Source of the DNA: Flavobacteriales bacterium UBA7468
Lineage (GTDB): Bacteria > Bacteroidota > Bacteroidia > Flavobacteriales_D > Crocinitomicaceae
NCBI GenBank assembly: GCA_002478565.1
Contig: DLPC01000024.1
Location: forward strand, 1 to 62,467
Length of the DNA: 62,467 nucleotides
Direction: 5' to 3'
Below, piece by piece: positions 16,589-25,595 of the stretch. A program made the position numbers and the translations under genes. Positions within the stretch are counted from its first letter, which is position 1; each line of letters opens with the position of its first letter. The notes beneath the pieces are model-generated. The model did no database searches. It saw only the letters and a list, made by a program, of their open reading frames with translations, and was not told the origin of the DNA.

Positions 16589-17676
16589 GCTTTCTTCAAA
16601 GCTCCAAAACTCCATTTGAAAGAGAACAAATGGGTGAAGTAAGCACTCCCGCCAAGTCCTAATCTGGTAAATGCGTAATCGATTTGCCACTGCTTGAGTG
16701 TCAAACCAACCCCCATGTGCGGCTGCATGCTCAGCTTTTTCACCGAGGATAAATCAGTATAATATTGCAACTGAGATAAACCTGTGCGAAAAACTAATTT
16801 TTCGTCATACTGAACAAATAAGCCGGCACGTTGGTCTAACGAAAAGACCGAACCAGAAAGCAAAGTGTTACGAGGACCATCTGTGGTTAACTCTAGGTCT
16901 AATGCACCACCTATTCTCAATTTCTTTGCTGAAATAGGCCAAGAACCACTCGAGCCAAGAATCAGGCGAGGTAGCATCTGTTCTACCCCATTTTGCGGCA
17001 AATCGTTATTTGTCTCGAGGAGTGTTTGCTGCATTTCTGGCGATAAATCGTAGGTCCAGACGCTAAATGTACTGGTGGCATCGCGCAACATGAGGCCAAA
17101 TGAAAGGTTTTTGGTTGGTTTGTACTGAAGTCCTGCATCGAGACCAAAACCTATGGCTTTTGCAAAATCACCAAGGTGCCTGTATAGCACCTTAGCACTG
17201 AAGCCCATACTGAGATTCTTGACGCGTGTCGGACGCGCTAAGGAGCCAATGAAGGCGTAATCAGCTGCATTGAACTGTTGCAATTGACTGTAGTCGATGT
17301 TGCCATTGTTGTCGATGAGCTGAGTGGTGTTATAAATGTTATCGATACCGAGACGAAGCATGTTAAGGGCAACTACATTGTTTCCGTTCAACTTGCGTGA
17401 GACACCGAGATAATCCTGAGCTGCGATGCCTCCAAAATAAGCGGCGTGCATCCCGGATATTTCTGTTTGTTGCACTTGCTGACTCAGGCCCGCAGGATTC
17501 CAAACACCCGCCAAAACGCCAGAAGTTTGGCCTACTACAGCAGAACCCATCCCGAGCGCATCGGCGCCCACACCCATATTGAGGTATTCATTGGCATACT
17601 TAGGATTGAAGTCTTGGGCAAACAAGCCAAGAGCACTAAAAAAAGCGAAGAATAAGGCGCAGAATTTATCAAACAT
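16585..17676 (-). CDS. PorV-like outer-membrane beta-barrel (putative T9SS PorV2 family)
   Basis: A 363-residue outer-membrane protein of the PorV/PorQ family (FadL-like barrel). It has a signal peptide (MFDKFCALFFAFFSALGLFAQ) and the family hallmark FLNMGVGADALGMGSAVV-like stretch, here LNMGVGADALGMG, followed by NPAGL. PorV carries T9SS cargo from the translocon to the attachment complex; this paralogue lies alone, without porU. The start was set at ATG 17676 rather than a TTG at 17691. The promoter is not evident. Its stop overlaps the convergent phosphatase gene by 4 bases. Confidence 0.85.
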   Translation of the reverse strand: MFDKFCALFFAFFSALGLFAQDFNPKYANEYLNMGVGADALGMGSAVVGQTSGVLAGVWNPAGLSQQVQQTEISGMHAAYFGGIAAQDYLGVSRKLNGNNVVALNMLRLGIDNIYNTTQLIDNNGNIDYSQLQQFNAADYAFIGSLARPTRVKNLSMGFSAKVLYRHLGDFAKAIGFGLDAGLQYKPTKNLSFGLMLRDATSTFSVWTYDLSPEMQQTLLETNNDLPQNGVEQMLPRLILGSSGSWPISAKKLRIGGALDLELTTDGPRNTLLSGSVFSLDQRAGLFVQYDEKLVFRTGLSQLQYYTDLSSVKKLSMQPHMGVGLTLKQWQIDYAFTRLGLGGSAYFTHLFSFKWSFGALKKA

Positions 17677-17732
17677 GAGACAAAAACTCAAAATTGCACA
17701 AAAAATTGTGTTTTCTAGGTACTTTTACAAAA

Positions 17733-18593
17733 ATGTCTCGCATGTTTGGAATTGCCAACCTCATTACCGCGCTTAATCTCTTAGGAGGTATTTGCTCCAT
17801 CATTTTCAGCCTGAGTGGCCGCCTTGATTGGGCCGTTTACGCCCTAGCTGCCTCAGCACTTTTTGATTTCCTTGATGGCTTTGTAGCCCGCTTGACCCAC
17901 TCAAACGGAGAACTTGGCAAGCAGCTCGATTCTCTGGCTGACCTCGTTAGTTTTGGTGTGGCACCCGGCATTTTCATGTTCGTGATGATCATTATTGGTA
18001 TTGATACCGCTAACCTCATGCCAAACGCCGATGGCTTGAAAGCTTACCATGGTGTGGCCAGCGAATATGTGGTGGCGCAACTCATCGATTGGAAGGCTGC
18101 TTTTTTCTACGGCCGAGACAACGCTTTCAATGCCTCGATTAAATTTTTACCCTTTGTTGCGCTGATCATCCCCTTCTTTGCCATGTTTCGTTTGGCTAAA
18201 TTCAACCTCGATCAAAGACAATCAGACCGATTCATCGGTGTCCCTACCCCTACTGCTACCATTTTCTTTAGCTTCTTTCCGCTTTATTTTTGGTTTGAAA
18301 TCTCCAATTGGGGGCATCAAGCGAGCTGGATATATGCGCTGTTTGATTGTTACTCGCTAGCGGTCATATCGGTATTATTTTCTTTGTTAATGGTCAGCGA
18401 ATTGCCACTTCTTGCCCTGAAATTCAAAGACTTCAGCTGGAAATCCAACCCTTACCGCTACTTATTGCTTGGCATATCGTTGATAAGTATTCCATTATTT
18501 TTGATTTGGGCCATTCCAATAATTGTACTTTTGTACTTGCTTTTATCACTTATTGAAAATTTCCAACTTAAAAAACATGAAATTCAAAGCTGA
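17733..18593 (+). CDS. pssA: CDP-diacylglycerol-serine O-phosphatidyltransferase
   Basis: This membrane enzyme makes phosphatidylserine from CDP-diacylglycerol and serine, the route to phosphatidylethanolamine. The CDP-alcohol phosphotransferase signature is complete: D48-G49, A52-R53, G62, D66 and D70. The 286-residue protein has several hydrophobic helices. The start MSRMFGIANL at 17733 was chosen; an in-frame ATG at 17694 adds 13 residues. A near-match promoter box, TACTTTTA (17720-17727), lies 5 bases before this ATG. The 3' end overlaps purS by 17 bases. Confidence 0.95.
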   Translation: MSRMFGIANLITALNLLGGICSIIFSLSGRLDWAVYALAASALFDFLDGFVARLTHSNGELGKQLDSLADLVSFGVAPGIFMFVMIIIGIDTANLMPNADGLKAYHGVASEYVVAQLIDWKAAFFYGRDNAFNASIKFLPFVALIIPFFAMFRLAKFNLDQRQSDRFIGVPTPTATIFFSFFPLYFWFEISNWGHQASWIYALFDCYSLAVISVLFSLLMVSELPLLALKFKDFSWKSNPYRYLLLGISLISIPLFLIWAIPIIVLLYLLLSLIENFQLKKHEIQS

Positions 18594-18828
18594 AATCGAC
18601 GTCATGCCGCTAGACGCCCTCCTAGATCCTCAAGGAAAGGCAGTAACTAACTCCATGAAAAATATTGGTCTTCCGGAAATTGAAGGCGTTCGTATTGGTA
18701 AACATATCCGTCTATTTATAGAAGCTGCCAATAAAGAAGAAGCAAGCCAAAAGGTCGATACCGCCTGCAAAAAGATGCTCGCCAACCAAATCATGGAGAG
18801 CTATTCTTTTGAGCTCAGCGAAGCCTAA
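18577..18828 (+). CDS. purS: Phosphoribosylformylglycinamidine synthase subunit PurS
   Basis: An 83-residue PurS, the small subunit of the three-part FGAM synthase (PurL-PurQ-PurS) that converts FGAR to FGAM in purine synthesis. MKFKAEIDVMPLDALLDPQGKAV with a glycine-rich VRIGKHIRL strand is typical. The start lies inside the end of pssA, so translation is probably coupled to pssA; a longer reading from 18523 is rejected because the extra residues are encoded within pssA. purQ is at 48399; the matching purL is outside the window. Confidence 0.95.
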   Translation: MKFKAEIDVMPLDALLDPQGKAVTNSMKNIGLPEIEGVRIGKHIRLFIEAANKEEASQKVDTACKKMLANQIMESYSFELSEA

Positions 18829-18831
18829 ATC

Positions 18832-20256
18832 ATGAAAAAAGGTTTCAGGACCTTTCAACCCCGATTCAATACCTGGGATACGCAACTGCATTTCCCGACC
18901 AACCCTCATTTTCTCAATGAGTGGCGCCTGCACATTGACGACGCACAAACGCAATTTGCTGGGCTTTCTATTGCCCAACGCGCCCAATTTTTAAATGATT
19001 TGGCAGCAAACTTTTTGAATGCCAAAGCTGAAATTTCAAAAGTTTATCTGCGTGAAAGCGGCTTGTCTAGCGAACGCTTTGAGGCAGAATTTGAACGCAC
19101 GCACCGGACCATCTTGATTTTTGCCCAACATATTTTAAAAGTTGATTGGCAAAAAACAGAACGCTCCGAAACCGAAAATATCCAATTTTCCAAACAAACC
19201 TTACCGCTTGGAACCATCCTTGTATTAGGTTCTTCTAATTTCCCATTGGCCTACTCTACCCTTGGCGGCGACACCATTGCTGCGTTGGCCGCTGGGTGTT
19301 GCGTCGTACTCAAAGCACACCCCATGCATGCAGGCACGAGTAGCCTTGTAGCACAATGCATAGCGCAAACACTTCAACAATGGGCGCTCTCCCCTTTTGT
19401 TTTTAGCCATGTGTTAGATGATTCTTATTATTGGGCCAGTACTTTTGCCCAAGAAAGCGCCGTCAAAGCCATAGGATTTACAGGCAGCGTCAAAGGTGGT
19501 AGAGCCCTAATGGACCTCGCTGCTGCACGCCCTGAGCCTATTCCAGTTTTTGCCGAAATGGGCAGCTTAAACCCTGTTATTATTTCTCCAAATCATCACC
19601 AAGAAGCACTTGCGCAAATTGCCAAAAAGTTAGCCTACTCGATTTATACTGATGCTGGGCAATTTTGCACCAAACCCGGACTTATCTTGGTGCAAACAGA
19701 AGAAGCAAATATTTTTGAAAGTGTGCTGCTCGAAGAATTGGCTCATTTACCTGCCACACCCATGTTGCATCCTGATATTCATGCCAAATTTGAAGCCAGA
19801 AAAAGGCAAGTTTTTCAAAATAAAGGATTTACACGCGCAGAAAATCAAGAGCAACTTGAGGGTATTTTTGCGCGTTGGGGCATCGCAAAAACGCAACTCC
19901 AAGATTTATTCAATGCGTCTAGCGCCCTAGAAGAAGTATTTGGTCCGTTTGCAGTTGTCTGTAGCTACGAAAATATTGCTGATCTTACTAAATTATTCAA
20001 TATCCTCGGTGGGCAACTGACGCTCTCGATTTTTACACAAGAAGCGCAACCAAATGTACAACTGCTTGCTGCTGCTCAAAAAATTGCGGGTCGCATCATT
20101 TTGAATGGCGTGCCAACAGGCGTTCGAGTTTTGGAAGCAATGCACCATGGAGGCCCTTACCCCGCAAGTAGTGATGCCCGATTCACGGCAGTGGGCCCTG
20201 ACAGCATCAAACGCTTTACCAAAGAAATCTGTATGCAAGTGCACGACGCTTTGTGA
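18832..20256 (+). CDS. Aldehyde dehydrogenase, NADP-dependent, 2,5-dioxovalerate dehydrogenase-like
   Basis: A 474-residue aldehyde dehydrogenase that oxidises an aldehyde to a carboxylate. The nucleophile is C279 (DAGQFCTKPG), the general base E242 (VFAEMGSLNP), and the nucleotide-binding signature FTGSVKGG is at 216-223. It resembles the 2,5-dioxovalerate (alpha-ketoglutaric semialdehyde) subgroup by the motifs EMGSLNPV and DAGQFCTKPG, but the substrate cannot be decided from sequence. It follows purS by 3 bases and is probably co-transcribed with pssA-purS. Confidence 0.85.
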   Translation: MKKGFRTFQPRFNTWDTQLHFPTNPHFLNEWRLHIDDAQTQFAGLSIAQRAQFLNDLAANFLNAKAEISKVYLRESGLSSERFEAEFERTHRTILIFAQHILKVDWQKTERSETENIQFSKQTLPLGTILVLGSSNFPLAYSTLGGDTIAALAAGCCVVLKAHPMHAGTSSLVAQCIAQTLQQWALSPFVFSHVLDDSYYWASTFAQESAVKAIGFTGSVKGGRALMDLAAARPEPIPVFAEMGSLNPVIISPNHHQEALAQIAKKLAYSIYTDAGQFCTKPGLILVQTEEANIFESVLLEELAHLPATPMLHPDIHAKFEARKRQVFQNKGFTRAENQEQLEGIFARWGIAKTQLQDLFNASSALEEVFGPFAVVCSYENIADLTKLFNILGGQLTLSIFTQEAQPNVQLLAAAQKIAGRIILNGVPTGVRVLEAMHHGGPYPASSDARFTAVGPDSIKRFTKEICMQVHDAL

Positions 20257-20324
20257 AAAATAAAAAATTGCTCTATTGAATTTAACTCAATACGGGTCTT
20301 CAACTCAAACACCGGAAATCTTTG

Positions 20325-20332
20325 TATTTTTG
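20325..20332 (+). promoter_or_regulatory. Candidate -7 box for the coiled-coil protein
   Basis: TATTTTTG, 19 bases before the ATG at 20352. No TTG partner. Confidence 0.35.
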
Positions 20333-20351
20333 AATTACAAAACTTTTTCAA

Positions 20352-21305
20352 ATGGAAAATCAACCAACTGCTCCAAAATCAAATAGTTTCTATTTTGTTT
20401 TCATCTTCCTTTTACTCGCTGGTTTAGCAGGCCTTACCCTGGCTTGGTCAAGACAACGCGCAGCACTCAACACTTGTAAAAACAGCAATGCCGAATTACT
20501 TGCCGACATGGCCGATATGGAAAGTGCGCTGTCTGGTTATACAGGAACTATGAAACAAGATTTGAAGTCAGACCTTCAGCAAATGTTGCGCAATTACAAC
20601 AAACTCATTGAAAAAGACGCAAGCAAGGCCGATAGTCTCAATGCACAAAAAGCACAAATCACCGACCTCCTTAGAAAACTAGACCGCTCCAAACTTACTG
20701 CCCGCGACCTCGTTAAGGCCCGAAAAGAAAATGAAACCTTGCGATCAATCATGCGCAGCTACGCCCGCACCATTGACTCCTTAAACACACTCAATATCGA
20801 CCTCGGTAGCCGCCTAGAAGAAACCAATGTCAAACTCACCAATACATCCACAGAGCGCGACACCTATAAAAAACAGGCTGAAGAATCGCAACAACAAATC
20901 AAAAAAGGCAGCAAGCTTCAGGCCTACAACTTTAAGTCTGAGGCACTCAAACAACGCGTCAATAACACGATGGAAGTAACTGACCGCGCTAAAAATGCCG
21001 TGCAGTTCAGAAGTAGCTTTACACTTTCTGAAAATGTATTAACGAGCGCTGGCAAGAAGTATGTCTACATGCAAATTGTTGGGCCAAATGGCGAAGCGCT
21101 TCAGGCCAGCAGTAATTTCGTAACTGAAACAGAAAGCGGCAGCATCGCTTACACGCAACGCAAAGAAATCGATTACCAGAACCAAGCACTCGACCTGACT
21201 ATTTACTACGAACTCAAAGGAGAAACGGCTAGCAAAGGTTTGTACCGCGTTCGCATCTACTGCGATGGGCAACTCATTGGTTCTGATAGCTTCTCTTTAA
21301 AATAA
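20352..21305 (+). CDS. Membrane-anchored coiled-coil protein, function unknown
   Basis: A 317-residue protein with a short N-terminal tail, one membrane helix (about 13-31, FYFVFIFLLLAGLAGLTLAW) and a long region of about 40-190 rich in heptad-like charged residues, predicted coiled coil. The last 120 residues (about 200-317) form a beta-rich domain ending GLYRVRIYCDGQLIGSDSFSL. I recognise the type as a conserved Bacteroidota hypothetical but not its function. The C-terminal domain probably faces the periplasm. It is a single gene between the aldehyde dehydrogenase and an enoyl-CoA hydratase. Confidence 0.75.
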   Translation: MENQPTAPKSNSFYFVFIFLLLAGLAGLTLAWSRQRAALNTCKNSNAELLADMADMESALSGYTGTMKQDLKSDLQQMLRNYNKLIEKDASKADSLNAQKAQITDLLRKLDRSKLTARDLVKARKENETLRSIMRSYARTIDSLNTLNIDLGSRLEETNVKLTNTSTERDTYKKQAEESQQQIKKGSKLQAYNFKSEALKQRVNNTMEVTDRAKNAVQFRSSFTLSENVLTSAGKKYVYMQIVGPNGEALQASSNFVTETESGSIAYTQRKEIDYQNQALDLTIYYELKGETASKGLYRVRIYCDGQLIGSDSFSLK

Positions 21306-21349
21306 AATACAATTTCTCTTATCCACTCCAAAATCACTCCTTCATTCCT

Positions 21350-22123
21350 ATGAGCTCCGCAATTGAACAAGGCTATGTAAACGCTGAAATAAATCAAAAC
21401 GGTATTGCACGCATCACGTTCGGTCATCCTTTAAGCAATTCTTTACCAGGTAAGATCCTTCAAAAACTCGCCGATACCATTACCGAAGTAAGCGCCAATG
21501 ATGCCGCTAAAGTATTGATCTTACAGTCTGAAGGAGAAAAAGCGTTTTGTGCAGGAGCAAGCTTCGACGAACTCATTTCTATTCAAGACCTTGAGACCGG
21601 ATTGCAATTCTTTTCAGGTTTTGCCAAAGTCATTAATGCATGTCGTAAATCTAAAAAGCTGATCATTGGGCGCGTTCAAGGAAAGGCTGTCGGAGGTGGT
21701 GTCGGGCTGGCCTCAGCCACAGACTACTGTTTTGCCACAGCCCGTGCAGAAGTCAAATTATCAGAACTCGCTGTAGGAATCGGGCCTTTTGTTGTTGGAC
21801 CTGCTGTAGATAGAAAAATTGGTTTGTCAGCCATGAGTGAGCTTGCTATTAATGCCAGTGAATGGCGCAGCGCAGCATGGGCACGAGAAAAAGGTTTATT
21901 TACCGAAATCTATGACACTATATCTGACATGGATGCCGCGATCGAAACACTCAGCAACAAACTAGCCAATTCAAACCCAGAAGCGATGTCTGCACTTAAA
22001 GAAATCTTCTGGCAAGGTACCGAAAATTGGGACGAACTTCTCATCGAAAGAGCAGCTATTAGTGGGCGTTTGGTACTCAGCGATTTCACCAGAGCTGCAA
22101 TTTCTGCCTTCAAAGCAAAATAA
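21350..22123 (+). CDS. Enoyl-CoA hydratase/isomerase (crotonase) family protein
   Basis: A 257-residue crotonase-fold protein that acts on acyl-CoA thioesters. The oxyanion-hole segments are AFCAGASFDEL (about 65-75) and GRVQGKAVGGGVGLA (about 105-119), as in the family. The catalytic glutamates of classic hydratases are not clearly both present (the second position has VKLSELAVGIGPF), so its reaction could be isomerisation or hydrolysis. No other fatty-acid or phenylacetate gene is adjacent. Confidence 0.85.
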   Translation: MSSAIEQGYVNAEINQNGIARITFGHPLSNSLPGKILQKLADTITEVSANDAAKVLILQSEGEKAFCAGASFDELISIQDLETGLQFFSGFAKVINACRKSKKLIIGRVQGKAVGGGVGLASATDYCFATARAEVKLSELAVGIGPFVVGPAVDRKIGLSAMSELAINASEWRSAAWAREKGLFTEIYDTISDMDAAIETLSNKLANSNPEAMSALKEIFWQGTENWDELLIERAAISGRLVLSDFTRAAISAFKAK

Positions 22124-22146
22124 AAGTAGAATTTTTCTGCTTTTGA

Positions 22147-22177
22147 TTTGTAAATAAACACAATAGTTGTATCTTTG
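22147..22177 (+). promoter_or_regulatory. Bacteroidota-type promoter of the rplM-rpsI operon
   Basis: TTTG (22147-22150), a 19-base spacer and TATCTTTG (22170-22177). This is the best match to the consensus in the window. Confidence 0.85.
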
Positions 22178-22180
22178 CAC

Positions 22181-22194
22181 CCCTAATTTTAGGG
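22181..22194 (+). promoter_or_regulatory. Short hairpin in the rplM leader
   Basis: CCCTAATTTTAGGG can fold as a stem (CCCTA/TAGGG) at the very start of the predicted transcript, 31 bases before the GTG start. Possible stability or autoregulation element; small and unproven. Confidence 0.35.
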
Positions 22195-22225
22195 AAATTA
22201 AGTTTTTTATTTAACAGAAAGAACC

Positions 22226-22681
22226 GTGAATACATTAAGTTACAGAACGTTAGCTGGTAATACCGAAACTGCCGATAAAAAGTGGTATGTTGTGGATGCT
22301 GAAGGTCAAACCGTTGGTCGTTTGGCAAGTAAAGTTGCCAAAATCATCCGTGGAAAATATAAAACCTGTTACACTCCGCACGCGGACTGTGGCGACAATG
22401 TAATCGTTATCAACGCAGAAAAAATTGCTTTCTCCGGGACTAAACTCCAAGATAAAGAATACGTGCGTTTCTCTGGTTACCCAGGCGGACAACGTTTTAC
22501 ATCTGCTGAGAACATGCTCAAAAATCACCCTGAGCGTCTTATCGAAAAAGCAGTGAAAGGTATGCTTCCTAAAAACACTTTAGGTCGCAAACTTTACACC
22601 AACTTAAAAGTTTATCAAGGTACTGCTCACAAACACGAAGCGCAGCAACCTGAATTATTGAATCTTGATACCCTCAAATAA
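22226..22681 (+). CDS. rplM: 50S ribosomal protein L13 (uL13)
   Basis: A 151-residue large-subunit protein. WYVVDAEGQTVGRLASKVAKIIRGKYK and the VINAEKIAFSGTKL and GMLPKNTLGRK segments are the family signature. The start is GTG (22226). It is followed after 5 bases by rpsI; L13-S9 is a universal pair. Confidence 0.97.
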   Translation: MNTLSYRTLAGNTETADKKWYVVDAEGQTVGRLASKVAKIIRGKYKTCYTPHADCGDNVIVINAEKIAFSGTKLQDKEYVRFSGYPGGQRFTSAENMLKNHPERLIEKAVKGMLPKNTLGRKLYTNLKVYQGTAHKHEAQQPELLNLDTLK

Positions 22682-22686
22682 ATCGT

Positions 22687-23073
22687 ATGGAAGTCATTAA
22701 TGCATTAGGAAGAAGAAAAACAGCGGTAGCCCGCGTTTATTTAACTAAAGGAAAAGGAAGCATCTCTATCAACAAGCGTGAGATGACCGAATTTTTCCCA
22801 ATTGACTTTCTTCAAGCTAAAGTTCACCAACCATTTGCACTTACTGGCACAGAAGGTCAGTACGACGTTAAAGTAAACGTTGTAGGTGGTGGTATCAACG
22901 GACAAGCTGAAGCGATTCGTCTTGGTATCTCTAGAGCACTTGTTGAAGTTTCTGCTGACTACAAACCAATGTTGAAAGTAGAAGGTCTCATGACACGTGA
23001 TCCACGTATGGTTGAGCGTAAGAAACCAGGTCAACCAAAAGCAAGAAAGAAATTCCAGTTCTCGAAACGTTAA
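22687..23073 (+). CDS. rpsI: 30S ribosomal protein S9 (uS9)
   Basis: A 128-residue small-subunit protein. It starts MEVINALGRRKTAVARVYL and ends KKPGQPKARKKFQFSKR, the basic tail that reaches toward the P-site tRNA. Co-transcribed with rplM from 22170. Confidence 0.97.
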   Translation: MEVINALGRRKTAVARVYLTKGKGSISINKREMTEFFPIDFLQAKVHQPFALTGTEGQYDVKVNVVGGGINGQAEAIRLGISRALVEVSADYKPMLKVEGLMTRDPRMVERKKPGQPKARKKFQFSKR

Positions 23074-23102
23074 TCCGTTTCAGAGCTCGTTTAGCATCCA
23101 AG

Positions 23103-23135
23103 CACTGCAGTACCTGCCTTTTGGCCCCTACAGTG
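23103..23135 (+). promoter_or_regulatory. Possible structured leader of rpsB
   Basis: Between rpsI and rpsB (100 bases) CACTG (23103-23107) can pair with CAGTG (23131-23135), or GCAG (23107-23110) with CTGC (23114-23117). The two share a base and are mutually exclusive. It could be an S2 regulatory leader; short stems make this tentative. Confidence 0.3.
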
Positions 23136-23173
23136 TTGCTTTTAATTTTTAGGAACGTAAACAAAAACACAAT

Positions 23174-23935
23174 ATGTCTAAATTAACTTTTGAAAATCTC
23201 CTTGACGCAGGTGTACATTTTGGTCACTTAAAGCGTAAATGGAATCCTGCAATGGCTCCTTACATCTTCGAAGAGAAGAAAGGAATCCACATCATCGACC
23301 TCAACAAAACACTTGTTCACCTTGACCACGCATGTGCTGCAATGAAGCAAATCGCGAAGTCTGGTAAAAAAGTATTATTTGTTGCTACTAAAAAGCAGGC
23401 AAAAGAAATCGTTGCTGAGCGCGTAACTGCAGTTAACATGCCTTTCGTTACTGAGCGTTGGTCTGGTGGTATGCTTACCAACTTCCAAACGACGCGTAAG
23501 TCAATCCGTAAGATGACACTCATTGACAAAATGAAGTCTGACGGTACTTGGGACACACTCAACAAACGCGAAAAACTTTTCAAAAGCCGTCAACGCGAGA
23601 AACTCGAAAAAACTTTCGGTTCTATCGCTGACATGACGCGTCAACCAGCTGCAATTTTCATCATCGATATTTTGAAAGAACACATTGCGTTAGCTGAAGC
23701 ACGTCGTTTGAACATCCCTACTTTTGCAATGGTGGATACCAATTCAAACCCTAAATTGGTTGACTTCCCTATTCCTGCCAACGACGACGCTACTAAATCG
23801 ATTACCTTAATTATCGACGCAATTTGCGGCGCTATCAAAGAAGGTCTAGAAGAGCGTAAGAACTTAAAAGCAACTGACAAAGACGAAGCACCTGCAGAAG
23901 CAGCAGCTGAGACAGCGACAGAAAGCGCAGAATAA
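23174..23935 (+). CDS. rpsB: 30S ribosomal protein S2 (uS2)
   Basis: A 253-residue small-subunit protein: LLDAGVHFGHLKRKWNPAM at the start, RWSGGMLTNFQTTRKSI centrally, and an Ala/Glu-rich acidic tail typical of the family. It is followed by tsf after 23 bases; rpsB-tsf-pyrH-frr is a standard order. Confidence 0.97.
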   Translation: MSKLTFENLLDAGVHFGHLKRKWNPAMAPYIFEEKKGIHIIDLNKTLVHLDHACAAMKQIAKSGKKVLFVATKKQAKEIVAERVTAVNMPFVTERWSGGMLTNFQTTRKSIRKMTLIDKMKSDGTWDTLNKREKLFKSRQREKLEKTFGSIADMTRQPAAIFIIDILKEHIALAEARRLNIPTFAMVDTNSNPKLVDFPIPANDDATKSITLIIDAICGAIKEGLEERKNLKATDKDEAPAEAAAETATESAE

Positions 23936-23958
23936 TTCACAATTTAAACTCTTATAAA

Positions 23959-24789
23959 ATGGCTATTACAGCTGCAGATGTAAACAAATTGCGCCAACAA
24001 ACTGGTGCAGGGATGATGGATTGTAAAAATGCTTTGGTTGAAGCCAACGGTGATTTCGAAGCAGCCATCGATATTCTTCGTAAAAAAGGTCAAAAAATTG
24101 CTGCTAAGCGCGGCGGAAATGACGCTAAAGAAGGTGTGATCATTGCGCAAGCTAACGCAGACGGTACAGCTGGTGTGATCCTTACATTGAACTGTGAAAC
24201 AGACTTCGTTGCTAAAAACGATGGTTACGTTTCTCTTGTTCAATCTTTAGTAGACATCGCGCTTGCTAACTTACCAGAAAGCGTTGATGCTTTAAAAGCA
24301 CTTCCATACGACAGCCGTTTATCAGTTGACGAAAAAATTACTGAGCAAATTGGTGTTATTGGTGAAAAACTCGATTTATCTGCCTACGCAGTAGTTCGTG
24401 CAGCAAACGTTGTAGCATACAATCACCCAGGAAACCAACTCGCTACATTAGTAGGTTTAACTGTTGCTGGTGAAGAAGTTGCTGAAGCTGGGCGTCAAGT
24501 TGCGATGCAAGTAGCTGCTATGGCACCTATCGCTATCAACAAAGACGGTGTTGATCAACGCACCATCGAGCGTGAAATCGAAATTGGTAAAGAGTTAGCT
24601 ATCCAAGAAGGCAAGCCAGCTGATATGGCTGAGAAAATTGCACTTGGTCGCTTGAATAAATTCTTCCAAGAAAATACCCTTTTAAGTCAAGCATTCGTTC
24701 GCGACAACAAAATGTCTGTTGAGCAATTCTTAAACAGCACAGCATCAGGCTTAACTGTTTCTGATTTCCAACGCTTCTCATTGAGCTAG
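23959..24789 (+). CDS. tsf: Elongation factor Ts
   Basis: A 276-residue guanine-nucleotide exchange factor that recycles EF-Tu. It starts MAITAADVNKLRQQTGAGMM and includes TDFVAKND, the diagnostic segment. It is followed by a strong terminator before pyrH. Confidence 0.97.
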   Translation: MAITAADVNKLRQQTGAGMMDCKNALVEANGDFEAAIDILRKKGQKIAAKRGGNDAKEGVIIAQANADGTAGVILTLNCETDFVAKNDGYVSLVQSLVDIALANLPESVDALKALPYDSRLSVDEKITEQIGVIGEKLDLSAYAVVRAANVVAYNHPGNQLATLVGLTVAGEEVAEAGRQVAMQVAAMAPIAINKDGVDQRTIEREIEIGKELAIQEGKPADMAEKIALGRLNKFFQENTLLSQAFVRDNKMSVEQFLNSTASGLTVSDFQRFSLS

Positions 24790-24809
24790 TCTCATTTGAA
24801 TCATAAAAA

Positions 24810-24839
24810 AAAGCTATCGAAACCGGTAGCTTTTTTTTT
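24810..24839 (+). terminator. Intrinsic terminator of rpsB-tsf
   Basis: AAGCTATCG and CGGTAGCTT form a stem (including a G-T pair) followed by a run of nine T. It separates tsf from pyrH. Confidence 0.9.
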
Positions 24840-24868
24840 ACCCCTGTTATTCTAAACTCGAATCATAT

Positions 24869-24876
24869 TATATTTG
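24869..24876 (+). promoter_or_regulatory. Candidate -7 box for pyrH
   Basis: TATATTTG, 8 bases before the ATG at 24885. No TTG partner. Confidence 0.45.
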
Positions 24877-24884
24877 TCAATCAT

Positions 24885-25595
24885 ATGAAATACAAACGCA
24901 TTCTTCTCAAACTCTCTGGTGAATCCCTGATGGGCGATAAACAATTTGGTATTGATAACCAACGCCTCAATGTTTATGCAAGTCAAATCAAAGAACTTCA
25001 TCACCAAGGTGTAGAAATTGCAATTGTAATTGGAGGTGGCAATATCTTTCGTGGCGTGCAAGCCGAAGAAGGCGGCATGGACCGCACTCACGGCGACTAC
25101 ATGGGTATGCTCGCTACTATGATCAACTCCATGGCCTTACAAGCAGCACTTGAAAGCGCCGGCATTAGTACGCGTTTGCAATCTGCCATTGAAATGAAGG
25201 AAATAGCTGAACCTTTTGTGCGCCGCAGAGCAGTTCGTCACCTTGAGAAAGGTCGCGTTGTAATCTTTGGTGCCGGGACAGGAAACCCATTCTTCACCAC
25301 TGATTCGGCAGCTTCTCTTAGAGCAATCGAAATCAATGCAGAAGTCATTTTAAAAGGCACACGTGTAGACGGCATTTACACTGCAGATCCTTTCAAAGAT
25401 CCGAGTGCAACTAAATTTGACCACATTACTTTTGATGAAGTTTATGCCCGTGGCCTCAATGTCATGGACATGACTGCATTTACACTTTGTAAAGAAAATA
25501 ATTTACCAATCATCGTTTTTGACATGGATACGCCTGGCAACTTATTGCAACTCATGGAGGGTAAAAATGTCGGAACCCTAGTTAGTGCCTCATGA
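24885..25595 (+). CDS. pyrH: UMP kinase
   Basis: A 236-residue amino-acid-kinase-fold enzyme phosphorylating UMP to UDP. Features: KRILLKLSGESLMG (phosphate binding), VIGGGNIFRG, and TDSAASLRAIEINAEV. It overlaps frr by ATGA (25592-25595), so the two are coupled. Confidence 0.97.
   Translation: MKYKRILLKLSGESLMGDKQFGIDNQRLNVYASQIKELHHQGVEIAIVIGGGNIFRGVQAEEGGMDRTHGDYMGMLATMINSMALQAALESAGISTRLQSAIEMKEIAEPFVRRRAVRHLEKGRVVIFGAGTGNPFFTTDSAASLRAIEINAEVILKGTRVDGIYTADPFKDPSATKFDHITFDEVYARGLNVMDMTAFTLCKENNLPIIVFDMDTPGNLLQLMEGKNVGTLVSAS

Noticed and set aside
20275..20291. Terminator after the aldehyde dehydrogenase gene
   Set aside because: ATTGA/TCAAT can pair but is AU-only in part, has five base pairs and no T-run.
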